Shown one piece after another: positions 38,364 through 47,407 of a stretch of DNA of 64,000 bases. A program made the position numbers and the translations under genes. Source of the stretch: Zoogloea sp041904905 (GTDB lineage: Bacteria; Pseudomonadota; Gammaproteobacteria; Burkholderiales; Rhodocyclaceae); NCBI RefSeq assembly GCF_041904905.1, contig NZ_JAYRMI010000009.1, forward strand, positions 21,884-85,883, written 5' to 3'. Positions within the stretch are counted from its first letter, which is position 1. Each line of letters begins with the position of its first letter. The notes below the pieces were generated by a model. It searched no databases, had not been told where the DNA came from, and saw only the letters and a list, made by a program, of their open reading frames with translations.

Positions 38364-39830
38364 TCAGGGAAGGGGCGTGACCGCGCTGCGCCCGGCGGGG
38401 GTCTCCAGCCAGCGCTGGAGGATGCGGTAGGTGTCGAGGTCGAAGCGCCGGGGCGGCAGGGCTTCGAGCAGGGTGGAGAGTTCGGCCTCGTCGCCGACGC
38501 TGCCCAGCAGGCACCAGCGATCCACCACATGCACGGCGCTGCGCCCGGTGTCCGGGTGGTGCTCGCGCACCGCCACCGGGCCCGCCCACGGCCAGCGGCG
38601 GATGCGCAGGCTCTCGAGCACCTTCCGCAGGCGCTCGTCGTGCTCGGCGGGGGTTTCCTTGCCGCAGCACACGCCGGCGCAGCGCTTCATCTGGTGTGCC
38701 ATGCAGGCGCCGTCGCCCCACGGCTCGGTGCCGATGCGGCGCGGGCACAGCTTGTAGAGCAGCGCCAGCTCGCGCAGGGCGTTGTCGGCTTCCTTCCTGG
38801 TGCGGAAGGCGCCATACACAGCGTCCCAGTCGGCCGGGTCGGCCCCGTTGAGGGGCTCGCGCAGCAGCACCGGGCCGCGCTTCCTGGTGGGGTCGTAACG
38901 CAGCCCGAACACGGCCTCGGTCTCGCGCAGCTTGCGGTTCTCGGTGGGCTTGCGTTCCTTGACGAGGCGCGCCTCCAGCAGCAGCGCGCCCAGCTCGCCC
39001 GCCGTGGGCAGCCACTCGACGCGGCGCACCTGCTGGGCGAGCTTGGCCTCCTTGGTGCTGGAATGGTCGGACGAGAAGTGGCTCATCACCCGCGAACGCA
39101 GGCTGACGCTCTTGCCGATGTAGATGGGCAGTTCGTTCTCGCCGTAGAAGAGATACACGCCGGGGCCTTCGGGCAGGCCCTCGAGCACGCCCTCGGGCAG
39201 CCCCACCGGCCGGCTGGGGGCCTTCATGGCCTTGGCGATGGCGAGGCCGAGCACCTCGGGCGGAAATTCGTCGGCCACGATGCCGGCAAACTGGAACAGC
39301 GCCTCGGTGTCGCCCATCGCCCGGTGGCGGGCCGAGCAGGTGAGGTTGTGACGGGCGATCAGCGCGTCCAGCCCGTGGCGGTGGTGCTGGGGGTAGAGCG
39401 CGCGGGACAGCTTGACGGTGCACAGCACCGGTGCGTCGAAGCGCTCGCCGATGCGCGAGAACTCGTTCTTGATGAAGCCGTAGTCGAAGCGCGCGTTGTG
39501 GGCCACGAACACGCAGTCGGCGAGCAGCGCCCGCACGCCGTCGGCGAGATCGGCAAAGGCCGGGGCGTCGGCGACCATGGCGTCGGTGATGCCGGTGAAG
39601 CCCTGGATGGTCGGCGGGATCGCCATGCCCGGGTTGACCAGGCTGGACCAGCGCTCGACCAGCACGCCGTCTTCGACGCGCAGGATCGCGATCTCGGTGA
39701 CCCGATCCACCACGGGGTTGGCGCCGGTGGTTTCAACGTCGATGAAGGCGATCTTGGGGGCGAACACGGCAGGATGTGGGAGCAGGGCCGGAAGACGGCC
39801 AGTGAAAACACCCCTGCCCGACGCGGTCAC
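38364..39830 (-). CDS. DnaQ-like 3'-5' exonuclease fused to GIY-YIG (UvrC/Cho-like) nuclease
   Basis: The N-terminal DEDDh exonuclease shows Exo I AFIDVETTG, Exo II HNARFDYGFI and Exo III HRAMGDTEA, within about residues 25-190. A GIY-YIG domain follows from about 215 (GPGVYLFYGENELPIYIGKS, arginine in LRSRV), with a UvrC-like Cys-containing region (CPRRIGTEPWGD, CMAHQMKRCAGVCCG). Fusions of this type exist in several phyla and resemble a proofreading-type exonuclease joined to the 3'-incision module of nucleotide excision repair. The start is unsure: GTG 39830 has no ribosome site, and GTG 39767, right before the exonuclease fold, is a good alternative. Confidence 0.88.
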   Translation of the reverse strand: MTASGRGVFTGRLPALLPHPAVFAPKIAFIDVETTGANPVVDRVTEIAILRVEDGVLVERWSSLVNPGMAIPPTIQGFTGITDAMVADAPAFADLADGVRALLADCVFVAHNARFDYGFIKNEFSRIGERFDAPVLCTVKLSRALYPQHHRHGLDALIARHNLTCSARHRAMGDTEALFQFAGIVADEFPPEVLGLAIAKAMKAPSRPVGLPEGVLEGLPEGPGVYLFYGENELPIYIGKSVSLRSRVMSHFSSDHSSTKEAKLAQQVRRVEWLPTAGELGALLLEARLVKERKPTENRKLRETEAVFGLRYDPTRKRGPVLLREPLNGADPADWDAVYGAFRTRKEADNALRELALLYKLCPRRIGTEPWGDGACMAHQMKRCAGVCCGKETPAEHDERLRKVLESLRIRRWPWAGPVAVREHHPDTGRSAVHVVDRWCLLGSVGDEAELSTLLEALPPRRFDLDTYRILQRWLETPAGRSAVTPLP

Positions 39831-39908
39831 GCGACACGCGTCGGGCAGGAACGGAAACGGCTTGGCGCAGCCGGCCCGCCCGGGCCGGGCGGCGGCCGCA
39901 GACGCGGC

Positions 39909-40094
39909 TTATTCGGTGGCGTAGGGGTAGGCCTTGTGGGGCACCTTGCCCGCGGCGTATTCGGCCTGGGTCTGCACGTCCTGGGGCTTGTCCCACCACA
40001 GGGCGCGGCCCTTCTTCTGCTCTTCGCGCTCTTCCGGATGCTTCTCCATCCATTCGCGCATGAACTTGGTGTGCTCGGATTCGTAGATTGCCAT
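39909..40094 (-). CDS. DUF3460 family small protein
   Basis: This 61-residue charged protein starts MAIYESEHTKFMREWMEKHP and contains EEQKKGRALWWDKP and PHKAYPYATE. The pattern is typical of DUF3460 proteins of betaproteobacteria, whose function is unknown. It lies directly downstream of spoT on the same strand. No signal peptide or membrane segment is visible. Confidence 0.85.
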   Translation of the reverse strand: MAIYESEHTKFMREWMEKHPEEREEQKKGRALWWDKPQDVQTQAEYAAGKVPHKAYPYATE

Positions 40095-40157
40095 TGAGTG
40101 TTCTCCCGTATTAGCGGCGTGATTCTATCAGCGTCGACGCCCCCTGGCCCCGGCGCT

Positions 40158-42362
40158 TCATTTCTGGTCGCCCCGCATCCGCCCGATGCGCACCACCTCG
40201 GGGATGGTGCGCAGGCCGCGGATGACCTTGGCCAGATGCAGACGGTGGGTGACCTGGACGGTGATGTAGAGCGTGGAGTAGGTGCCTTGCTCGCCGTCGG
40301 TGGAGACGTTCTGGATGTTGCAGTCCTGCTCGGCGATGGCGTTGGCCACCTTGGCGAGCACGCCCCGGGCGTTCTTGGTGAGCAGCTTGAGGGTGACGTC
40401 GAACAGGCGGTCGGTGGAGGGTTCCCACTCCACGTCGATCCAGCGGTCGCGCTCGCTGCGCAGCTTGCAGGCCTGGGGGCAGTCGTGCATGTGCACCTCC
40501 AGCCCCTGGCCCTTGCGGATGATGCCCACGATGGGGTCGCCCGGAATGGGGCGGCAGCAGCGGGCGAGCTGCACCGCCACGCCTTCGGTGCCGCGGATCA
40601 GGATGGCGCCGGCGGGCTTGGGCTTGACCACGTCGGCGCGGCCGGATTCCACGTCCTGGATCTCGGCCAGGCGCCGCGCCACGATGGCCGGCAGGCGTCG
40701 GCCAAGGCCGATGTCGGTCATCAGCTCGCGGCGGTTGGCCAGGGTGAACTCGCGCAGGAAGCGCTCCCAGGCGAACATGCTGACCTGACCCAGGGTGAGG
40801 CCGTGGGGCCGCAGGGCCTGGTTGAGGAGGCGCTCGCCAAGGGTGGAGGCTTCCTCCTGCTGGGCGTTCTTGAGGAAGTGGCGGATCTGCGCGCGGGCCT
40901 TGCCGGTGCGCACGTAACCGAGCCAGGCCGGGTTGGGGCTGGCGTGGGCGGCGGTGATGATCTCGATCTGGTCGCCGTTGTGCAGCTCGGTGCGCAGGGG
41001 CATCAGCTCGCCGTTGATGCGCCCGGCCACGCAGCGGTTGCCCACGTCGGTGTGCACCGCGTAGGCGAAATCGACCACCGTGGCGCCCCGCGGCAGGGCG
41101 AAGATCTTGCCCTTGGGGGTGAAGGCGTACACCTCGCCCGGGAAGAGATCGACCTTGACGTGCTCGAGGAACTCGCTGGAGTCTCCCGAGGTGGATTGCA
41201 GCTCGAGGAGCGACTGCAGCCAGCTGTGAGTTTTGTGCTGCAGCTCGGTGAGGGTCTTCTCGTCTTCCTTGTAGAGCCAGTGGGAGGCCACGCCGCTCTC
41301 GGCCACGTGGTTCATCTCGGGGGTGCGGATCTGCACCTCGACCGGCGTGCCGAAGGGGCCGATCAAGGTGGTGTGGAGCGACTGGTAGCCGTTGGCCTTG
41401 GGGATCGCGATGTAATCCTTGAACTTGCCCGGCACCGGCTTGTACAGCCCGTGCAGCGCGCCCAGCGCCCGGTAGCAGGTCTGCACGTCGGGCACGATGA
41501 CGCGAAAGCCGTAGATGTCGAGCACCTGGGAGAAGCTGAGGCGCTTCTCGCTCATCTTGCGGTAGATGCTGTAGAGGTGCTTCTCGCGGCCGCGCACTTC
41601 GGCCTGGATGCTCCACTGGGGCAGGCGCTCCTCGATGGCGGCGAGGATCTTGCCGACCACCTCGCGGCGGTTGCCGCGGGCAGCGAGGATGGCCCGGGAC
41701 AGCACCCGGTAGCGCATCGGGTAGCGGTGCTTGAAGGCCAGCTCCAGCAGCTCCCGGTAGATGCTGTTGAGGCCCAGCCGGTTGGCGATGGGGGCGTGGA
41801 TCTCCTGGGTCTCGCGGGCGATGCGGCGACGCTTGTCGGGCCGCATGTGGTCGAGCGTGCGCATGTTGTGCAGACGGTCGGCCAGCTTGATGAGGATCAC
41901 CCGCAGGTCGCTGGCCATCGCCAGCAGCATCTTGCGGAAGTTTTCGGCCTGGGCTTCTTCCTGCGACTGGAACTCGATCTTGTCGAGCTTGGACACGCCA
42001 TCGACGAGTTCGGCCGTGGTGCGCCCGAAGCGCTCGGCGATCTCGGCCTTGGTGATGTGGGTGTCCTCCATCACGTCGTGGAGGAGGGCGGCGCACAGGG
42101 CCTGGGAATCCAGGTGCCAGCCAGCGAGGATCTCGGCAACGGCAACCGGGTGGGAGATGTAGGGTTCGCCGCTCTGCCGCATCTGGCCCTGGTGGGCGTC
42201 GGCGGAGAAGTGGTACGCGGCCTCGATGCGGCCTACGTCTTCGGCGCGGAGATAGGTGGAGACGAGCGCCCGCAGCCGACCGAAGTCGAGGGGCACGACG
42301 CTGGAAGCCGGGGGCTGGAAAACGCCGCCACCGCTAACGGGAACCGGGGCGGCGGATTCCAT
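40158..42362 (-). CDS. spoT: Bifunctional (p)ppGpp synthetase/hydrolase
   Basis: This RelA/SpoT homologue controls the stringent response alarmone. The hydrolase domain keeps its metal ligands (ISHPVAVAEIL, LLHDVMEDT), so hydrolysis is expected. The synthetase domain is at about 240-370 (GREKHLYSIYRKM, YGFRVIVPD, KANGYQSLHTT). TGS (VYAFTPKGKIFALPRGATVVDFAYAVH, read in two parts) and a C-terminal ACT domain follow. It is 734 residues against 702 in E. coli SpoT. It lies downstream of gmk and rpoZ, the classical spoT neighbourhood. Confidence 0.95.
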   Translation of the reverse strand: MESAAPVPVSGGGVFQPPASSVVPLDFGRLRALVSTYLRAEDVGRIEAAYHFSADAHQGQMRQSGEPYISHPVAVAEILAGWHLDSQALCAALLHDVMEDTHITKAEIAERFGRTTAELVDGVSKLDKIEFQSQEEAQAENFRKMLLAMASDLRVILIKLADRLHNMRTLDHMRPDKRRRIARETQEIHAPIANRLGLNSIYRELLELAFKHRYPMRYRVLSRAILAARGNRREVVGKILAAIEERLPQWSIQAEVRGREKHLYSIYRKMSEKRLSFSQVLDIYGFRVIVPDVQTCYRALGALHGLYKPVPGKFKDYIAIPKANGYQSLHTTLIGPFGTPVEVQIRTPEMNHVAESGVASHWLYKEDEKTLTELQHKTHSWLQSLLELQSTSGDSSEFLEHVKVDLFPGEVYAFTPKGKIFALPRGATVVDFAYAVHTDVGNRCVAGRINGELMPLRTELHNGDQIEIITAAHASPNPAWLGYVRTGKARAQIRHFLKNAQQEEASTLGERLLNQALRPHGLTLGQVSMFAWERFLREFTLANRRELMTDIGLGRRLPAIVARRLAEIQDVESGRADVVKPKPAGAILIRGTEGVAVQLARCCRPIPGDPIVGIIRKGQGLEVHMHDCPQACKLRSERDRWIDVEWEPSTDRLFDVTLKLLTKNARGVLAKVANAIAEQDCNIQNVSTDGEQGTYSTLYITVQVTHRLHLAKVIRGLRTIPEVVRIGRMRGDQK

Positions 42363-42388
42363 GACATTGCTCTCGGGCGGGAGGCCGA

Positions 42389-42604
42389 TCAGGCCTGACC
42401 GCGGTTGAGGACTTCGGTGCCGACCTTGCCGGCGGCGATCTCGCGCAGGGCGATCACCGTGGGCTTGTCCTTGTCGTGGCGGTCGAGGTCGACCTGCGGG
42501 GTGGCGCCGGCGGTGAGCTGGCGGGCACGATAGGTGGCTGCCAGGGTGAGCTGGAAGCGGTTGGGGATTCTCTTCAGACAGTCGTCAACGGTTACACGGG
42601 CCAT
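42389..42604 (-). CDS. rpoZ: RNA polymerase omega subunit
   Basis: Omega helps fold and assemble the beta' subunit and forms part of a ppGpp site. It is 71 residues and starts MARVTVDDCLKRIPNRFQLT, with the family motif KPTVIALREIAAGKV near the end. A GAGG ribosome site precedes the ATG. It sits 7 bp after gmk and ahead of spoT. Confidence 0.95.
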   Translation of the reverse strand: MARVTVDDCLKRIPNRFQLTLAATYRARQLTAGATPQVDLDRHDKDKPTVIALREIAAGKVGTEVLNRGQA

Positions 42605-42611
42605 GTTTGCC

Positions 42612-43226
42612 TCAATCCTGTTCCAGGTAACGGAAAAACTCCGGCTTGCGCGCCTCCTGGTTGGCGTAGCGCAGCCGCGATGCTCTTACCACGCCCACGA
42701 GATCGTCGATGGCGGTGGGCAGGTCTTCATTGATTATAACGTAGTCGAACTCCGCCACATGGCGCATCTCTCCGCGGGCGGCGAGCACCCGGCGGGCGAT
42801 CACCTCCTCGCTGTCGGTGCCGCGGCCGCGCAGGCGACGCTCGAGTTCCTCGACCGACGGCGGCAGGATGAACACCCCGACCGCCTTCGGGAACACCTTG
42901 CGCACCTGCTGGGCGCCCTGCCAGTCGATCTCGAGGAGGATGTCCTTGCCGGCGCGGATCTGCGCCTCGAGCCAGCCCTTCGACGTGCCGTAGTAGTTGT
43001 TATGGACTTCCGCCCACTCCAGAAATTCCCCCTTGTCGCGCAGCTGCCGGAAGGCGGGGACGTCGACAAAATGGTAGTGACGGCCGTCCTCCTCGCCAGC
43101 CCGCGGCGCGCGGGTGGTGTAGGAGATCGACAGCTTGACCAGCGGATCACGCGCCAGCAGCCCGCTGACCAGGGTGGTCTTGCCGGCGCCGGAGGGGGCG
43201 GTGACGATGAACAGGGTGCCGGGCAT
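42612..43226 (-). CDS. gmk: Guanylate kinase
   Basis: Gmk phosphorylates GMP to GDP. The P-loop APSGAGKTTLV is at residues 10-20, and the GMP-binding SYTTRAPRAGEEDGRHYHFV follows. ILLEIDWQGAQQVR and FILPPSVEELERRLRGRG are further signatures. It is 204 residues. AAGGAG lies upstream of its ATG, and yicC precedes it. Confidence 0.96.
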   Translation of the reverse strand: MPGTLFIVTAPSGAGKTTLVSGLLARDPLVKLSISYTTRAPRAGEEDGRHYHFVDVPAFRQLRDKGEFLEWAEVHNNYYGTSKGWLEAQIRAGKDILLEIDWQGAQQVRKVFPKAVGVFILPPSVEELERRLRGRGTDSEEVIARRVLAARGEMRHVAEFDYVIINEDLPTAIDDLVGVVRASRLRYANQEARKPEFFRYLEQD

Positions 43227-43235
43227 GGCCGCTCC

Positions 43236-44102
43236 TTACTCAATGTTCTGGACTTGCTCGCGCATCTGCTCGATGGCCAGCTTGAGTTCGACGGCGACGG
43301 CGGTCATGTCGGCGGCCATGGCCTTGGAGCCCAGGGTGTTGGCCTCGCGGTTGAGTTCCTGCATCAGGAAATCCAGCCGCTTGCCGGCAGCGCCGCCGGC
43401 CTTGAGGATGCGCTCGACCTCGTCCAGGTGGGTGGACAGCCGGGACAGCTCCTCGGCCACATCGACCCGCTGGGCGAACAGGCCCACTTCGGTGCGGATG
43501 CGGTCTTCGTCGAGGGTGGCGGCGGCATCGCGCAGGCGGGTGGCGAGCTTTTCCTGGTATTCGGCGACCAGCGCCGGCACGCGGGGCGCCACGGTGGCGA
43601 CGAGCTGGCGCATGTGGGCGATGCGGCCGCGGATCATCTCGGCAAGCTTCTCGCCCTCGCGGCGGCGGGTGGCCACGAGTTCGTCGAGTGCCGCCGCGAC
43701 CAGCGGGCCGATCTGCGGCTGGAGGGCCTCGAAGGCAACCCCGTCGTCGGCCAGCATGCCCGGCCAGCGCAGGACCTCCGCCACCGACAGCGGCGCCGCC
43801 TGGGGAAGGGCCGCCAGAATGCTGGCCTGGGCCGATTTGAGTTGCCCAAAAAGCACATCGTTGATCGCGAGATCGCGAGGTGCGCTATCCTTCGCCTGCA
43901 GGTTGAACCTGCACTCGACCTTGCCCCGGCGCAGCCGCGCGGTGATCGCCTCGCGGATCAGCGGCTCGGCCTGGCGCAGATCGTCATTGATGCGAAACGC
44001 AAGATCGAGATAGCGGGAGTTAACGCTTCGCAATTCGAGGTGCAAGGCAACGCGGCCCAGGTCGCATACCTGGACGGCAAAGCCCGTCATGCTGTGGATC
44101 AT
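43236..44102 (-). CDS. yicC: YicC family endoribonuclease-like protein
   Basis: The start MIHSMTGFA and the C-terminus ending EQMREQVQNIE match E. coli YicC almost exactly. Internal motifs include LRSVNSRYLDLAFR, RGKVECRF, QRVDVAEELSRL and GKRLDFLMQELNREANTL. YicC-type proteins have been linked to RNA decay. I chose ATG 44102 by this alignment (288 residues). The open frame extends further upstream but without similarity. Confidence 0.92.
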   Translation of the reverse strand: MIHSMTGFAVQVCDLGRVALHLELRSVNSRYLDLAFRINDDLRQAEPLIREAITARLRRGKVECRFNLQAKDSAPRDLAINDVLFGQLKSAQASILAALPQAAPLSVAEVLRWPGMLADDGVAFEALQPQIGPLVAAALDELVATRRREGEKLAEMIRGRIAHMRQLVATVAPRVPALVAEYQEKLATRLRDAAATLDEDRIRTEVGLFAQRVDVAEELSRLSTHLDEVERILKAGGAAGKRLDFLMQELNREANTLGSKAMAADMTAVAVELKLAIEQMREQVQNIE

Positions 44103-44187
44103 CCTGTTTTTCCCGAGAAAGTGCGGCAGTCGAAGTAAACTAGCAGACCCGAACGCCACCAAAAGACGAAGTGTAGCGCCCCGCCCG

Positions 44188-45138
44188 ATGGCCACTCAAC
44201 AGAACTGCGCCCTCCCGCCAGGTTTCCTGCTCGACCATTATCGGGTCGAGCGGCAGCTGTCGCTGGGCGGATTCTCCATCGTCTACCTGGCTTACGACCA
44301 GGACGGCACGCCCGTCGCCATCAAGGAATACCTGCCCAACTCCCTCGCCCTGCGCGGCGAGGGCGAGGTCACGCCCCACGTCACCGAGGCTCACCAGGGC
44401 GCCTTCCGCTACGGCATGAAGTGCTTCTTCGAGGAAGGCCGGGCGCTGGCCAAGCTGGTGCACCCCAACGTGGTGCGCGTGCTCAACTTCTTCCGCGCCA
44501 ACGGCACGGTTTACATGGTGATGCAGTTCGAGCGCGGCCGAACGCTCCACGACTACGTCCAGAAGAACAAGGGCAACGTGCGCGAGCGCTTCATCCGCGG
44601 CGTGTTCACCCGCATGCTCAACGGGCTGCGCGAGGTGCACGCCCACAAGCTGCTGCACCTGGACATCAAGCCCTCCAACATCTATCTGCGCGCCGACGGC
44701 ACGCCGGTGCTGCTGGATTTCGGCGCCGCCCGCCAGACCTTGATGTCCGACACCCCCATCCTCAAGCCGATGTACACCCCCGGCTTCGCCTCGCCCGAGC
44801 AGTTCGCCAGCCGCGAAGCCCTCGGCCCCTGGAGCGACATCTACAGCGTGGGCGCCTCGATGTACGCCTGCCTGGCGGGCACCTCGCCCCAGCGCTCCGA
44901 CGAGCGCATCAAGCACGACACCGTCGTCCCGGCCACCAAGGCCTGGGCCGGCCAGTATTCCCCCCACTTTCTTGCCACCATCGACTGGTGCCTGCATCTC
45001 GACCCGCTCAGGCGCCCTCAGAGTTGCTTCGCCCTGCAGAAAGTCCTCGCCCAACGCCACCGGGAAGCGCCTCCGCAGCAGAAGACCTGGCTCGAAGGTC
45101 TCGGCTCCCGACTAAAAACAATGATAGGCCGCACATGA
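44188..45138 (+). CDS. Serine/threonine protein kinase (Hanks-type)
   Basis: The fold is complete in 316 residues: a Gly-loop LGGFSIVYLA (26-35), the ATP lysine K46 (VAIKEYLP), a catalytic loop HLDIKPSN with D159 and N164, a DFG at 177-179, and FASPEQF in the activation segment. The catalytic loop is HLD instead of HRD, so it is not an RD kinase. No transmembrane or sensor domain follows, so it is cytosolic. A PP2C phosphatase gene overlaps its stop (ATGA), forming a kinase-phosphatase pair. The substrate is unknown. Confidence 0.93.
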   Translation: MATQQNCALPPGFLLDHYRVERQLSLGGFSIVYLAYDQDGTPVAIKEYLPNSLALRGEGEVTPHVTEAHQGAFRYGMKCFFEEGRALAKLVHPNVVRVLNFFRANGTVYMVMQFERGRTLHDYVQKNKGNVRERFIRGVFTRMLNGLREVHAHKLLHLDIKPSNIYLRADGTPVLLDFGAARQTLMSDTPILKPMYTPGFASPEQFASREALGPWSDIYSVGASMYACLAGTSPQRSDERIKHDTVVPATKAWAGQYSPHFLATIDWCLHLDPLRRPQSCFALQKVLAQRHREAPPQQKTWLEGLGSRLKTMIGRT

Positions 45139-46043
45139 GATTCACGATTTTCCAGGAGAGCCGGATCGGCAAGCGACGCACCAACCAGGATCGTGTGGCG
45201 TACTCGTACACCCGCGACGCCCTGCTGATGGTGCTGGCCGACGGCATGGGCGGGCACCTCTACGGCGAGGTCGCCGCCCAGATCTCCGTGCAGTTCATTG
45301 CCCAATCCTTCCAGCAGGAGGCCCGCCCCAAGGTCACCGACCCGGTGCTGTTCCTGTCGCGGGTGCTCAGCAACGCCCACCACGCAATCCTCGACTACGC
45401 CTTCGACAAGCACCTGGCCGACATCCCGCGCACCACCATCGTCGCCTGCCTGATCCAGGAAGGCGTCGCCCACTGGGCCCACGCCGGCGATTCGCGCCTC
45501 TACCTGATCCGCAAGGGTCGCCTGGTGGCCCAGACCCGCGACCACTCCCGCGTCCAGCTGATGCTCGACCAGGGCCTGCTCGATGCCGAAGCCGCCGCCG
45601 TCCACCCCGGCCGCAACCGCATCTTCAGCTGCCTGGGGGGCAACCACCCTCCCCAGATCGAGTTCTCCCGCGGCGCCTCGCTCGCCAACGGGGACGTCGT
45701 TGCGATCTGCTCCGACGGCGTGTGGGGCCCCCTCGAAGCCGACGCACTGATCGGCGCCCTGGCCGATGGCCGGGTGATGGAAAGCGTGCCCAAGATCATG
45801 AACGAAGCCGAACTCCTCGGCGGCCATCAGTGCGACAACATGACCCTGATCGCCATGACCTGGCACGACGACCACCAGGAAGACATCCCCGACACCGTCT
45901 CCACCCGCACCATGCCCGCCGACGCCTACACCACCCAGATGGAAGGCTTCGGCCGCGGCAAGCGCGAACAGGAAGACCTCAGCGAAGACGAAATCGAACG
46001 CGCCATCCGCGAAATCAACGCAGCCATCCACAAGTTCAAATGA
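45135..46043 (+). CDS. PP2C-family serine/threonine phosphatase
   Basis: Metal-binding motifs of PPM phosphatases are visible: RTNQDR (D19), ADGMGGH (D36), AHAGDSRLYL (around 118), CSDGVWG and GHQCDNMTLIA. The protein is 302 residues and ends in a charged tail (EDEIERAIREI). It overlaps the upstream kinase gene and the downstream rph gene by ATGA each, so kinase, phosphatase and tRNA-processing enzyme are co-translated. It presumably reverses phosphorylation by the neighbouring kinase. Confidence 0.94.
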   Translation: MRFTIFQESRIGKRRTNQDRVAYSYTRDALLMVLADGMGGHLYGEVAAQISVQFIAQSFQQEARPKVTDPVLFLSRVLSNAHHAILDYAFDKHLADIPRTTIVACLIQEGVAHWAHAGDSRLYLIRKGRLVAQTRDHSRVQLMLDQGLLDAEAAAVHPGRNRIFSCLGGNHPPQIEFSRGASLANGDVVAICSDGVWGPLEADALIGALADGRVMESVPKIMNEAELLGGHQCDNMTLIAMTWHDDHQEDIPDTVSTRTMPADAYTTQMEGFGRGKREQEDLSEDEIERAIREINAAIHKFK

Positions 46044-46783
46044 CCCAGCCCAACACCGCCTTCGCCCGTCCCAGCGGCCGCACCTCCGCCCAGCTTCGCC
46101 CGGTCCGCATCACCCGTGGCTTCACCCGCCACGCCGAAGGTTCGGTGCTCATCGAGTTCGGCGACACCCGCGTGCTGTGCACCGCCAGCGTCGAGGAATC
46201 GGTGCCGCCCTTCCTGCGCGGCAAGGGCCAGGGCTGGCTGACCGCGGAATACGGCATGCTCCCCCGCTCCACCCACACCCGCAGCCCGCGCGAGGCCGCC
46301 AAGGGCAAACAGAGCGGCCGCACCCAGGAAATCCAGCGCCTCATCGGCCGCAGCCTGCGCGCGGTGGTGGACATGACCGCCCTGGGCGAACGCCAGATCA
46401 CCATCGACTGCGACGTGCTGCAGGCCGACGGCGGCACCCGCACCGCGTCGATCACCGGCGCCTGCATCGCCGTGCACGAAGCCCTCGACGGCCTCGTCAA
46501 GGCCGGCAAGCTACCCGCCAACCCGATGCGCGATTTCGTCGCCGCGATCTCGGTGGGCATCTACAAGGGCGTGCCGGTGCTCGACCTGGACTACCCCGAA
46601 GACTCCGACTGCGAGACCGACATGAACGTGGTGATGACCGGCAGCGGCGGCTTCGTCGAAGTCCAGGGCACCGCCGAAGGCACGCCCTTCTCCCGCGCCG
46701 AACTCGACGCCCTGCTGGAACTTGCCGGCGACGGCATAGCCCAATTGGTCGTCGAACAGAAAAAGGCCCTCGGGATCGCCTGA
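46040..46783 (+). CDS. rph: Ribonuclease PH
   Basis: RNase PH trims tRNA 3' ends phosphorolytically. Signatures are GSVLIEFGDTRVLCTASVEE, LTAEYGMLPRSTHTR, SGRTQEIQRLIGRSLRA and DCDVLQADGGTRTASITGA. It is 247 residues, complete, unlike the frameshifted copy in some E. coli K-12 strains. It overlaps the phosphatase gene by 4 bp. Confidence 0.96.
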   Translation: MTQPNTAFARPSGRTSAQLRPVRITRGFTRHAEGSVLIEFGDTRVLCTASVEESVPPFLRGKGQGWLTAEYGMLPRSTHTRSPREAAKGKQSGRTQEIQRLIGRSLRAVVDMTALGERQITIDCDVLQADGGTRTASITGACIAVHEALDGLVKAGKLPANPMRDFVAAISVGIYKGVPVLDLDYPEDSDCETDMNVVMTGSGGFVEVQGTAEGTPFSRAELDALLELAGDGIAQLVVEQKKALGIA

Positions 46784-46805
46784 GCGCCGGGAAGGAACCG
46801 TCGCC

Positions 46806-47399
46806 ATGAAACAGCTCGTCCTCGCCAGCGGCAACGCCGGCAAGCTCAAGGAACTCTCCGCCCTCCTCGCCCCGCTGGGGATCGAGGTGCTGCCCCAGTC
46901 CGCCTTCAACGTGAGCGAAGCCGAAGAGCCCCACCCCAGCTTCATCGAGAACGCCATCGCCAAGGCCCGCCACGCCAGCCGCGCCACCGGCCTGCCGGCG
47001 CTGGCGGACGACTCCGGCCTGTGCGTCGACGCCCTGGGCGGGGCGCCGGGCGTGCTGTCGGCCCGCTTTGCCGGCGAGCCCAAGTCCGACCAGCGCAACA
47101 ACGCGCTGCTCCTCGAACGCCTTGCCGACCAGCCGGACCGTCGCGCCCGCTTCTACTGCGCACTGGCCCTCGTCCGCCACGCCGACGACCCGCAGCCCCT
47201 CATCGCCACCGGCGAATGGCGCGGGGTCATCCTCGACGCGCCCCGCGGCCAGGCCGGCTTCGGCTACGACCCGCTGTTCCTGGTGCCCGACCTCGAACAG
47301 ACCGCCGCCGAGATCGCCGCCGAACTGAAGAACGTCCTGTCCCATCGGGGCGCCGCCTTCCGCCAGCTGCTCGACAAGCTCCGCGCCGAAACTGCCTGA
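46806..47399 (+). CDS. rdgB: XTP/dITP diphosphatase (Ham1/RdgB)
   Basis: RdgB removes ITP and XTP from the nucleotide pool. The N-terminus LVLASGNAGKLKEL is diagnostic, followed by ADDSGLCVDALGGAPGVLSARFAG and GFGYDPLFLVPD. It ends with the SHRGAAFRQL stretch. The 197-residue length is normal. It lies 22 bp after rph, as in many proteobacteria. Confidence 0.96.
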   Translation: MKQLVLASGNAGKLKELSALLAPLGIEVLPQSAFNVSEAEEPHPSFIENAIAKARHASRATGLPALADDSGLCVDALGGAPGVLSARFAGEPKSDQRNNALLLERLADQPDRRARFYCALALVRHADDPQPLIATGEWRGVILDAPRGQAGFGYDPLFLVPDLEQTAAEIAAELKNVLSHRGAAFRQLLDKLRAETA

Positions 47400-47407
47400 C
47401 CGGCCCC

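Noticed and set aside
37879..38430. A 183-codon frame across the palindromic array
   Set aside because: The repeat step of 43 bp is not a multiple of three, so repeats do not stay in frame. No ribosome site, and it runs into the antisense of the nuclease gene.
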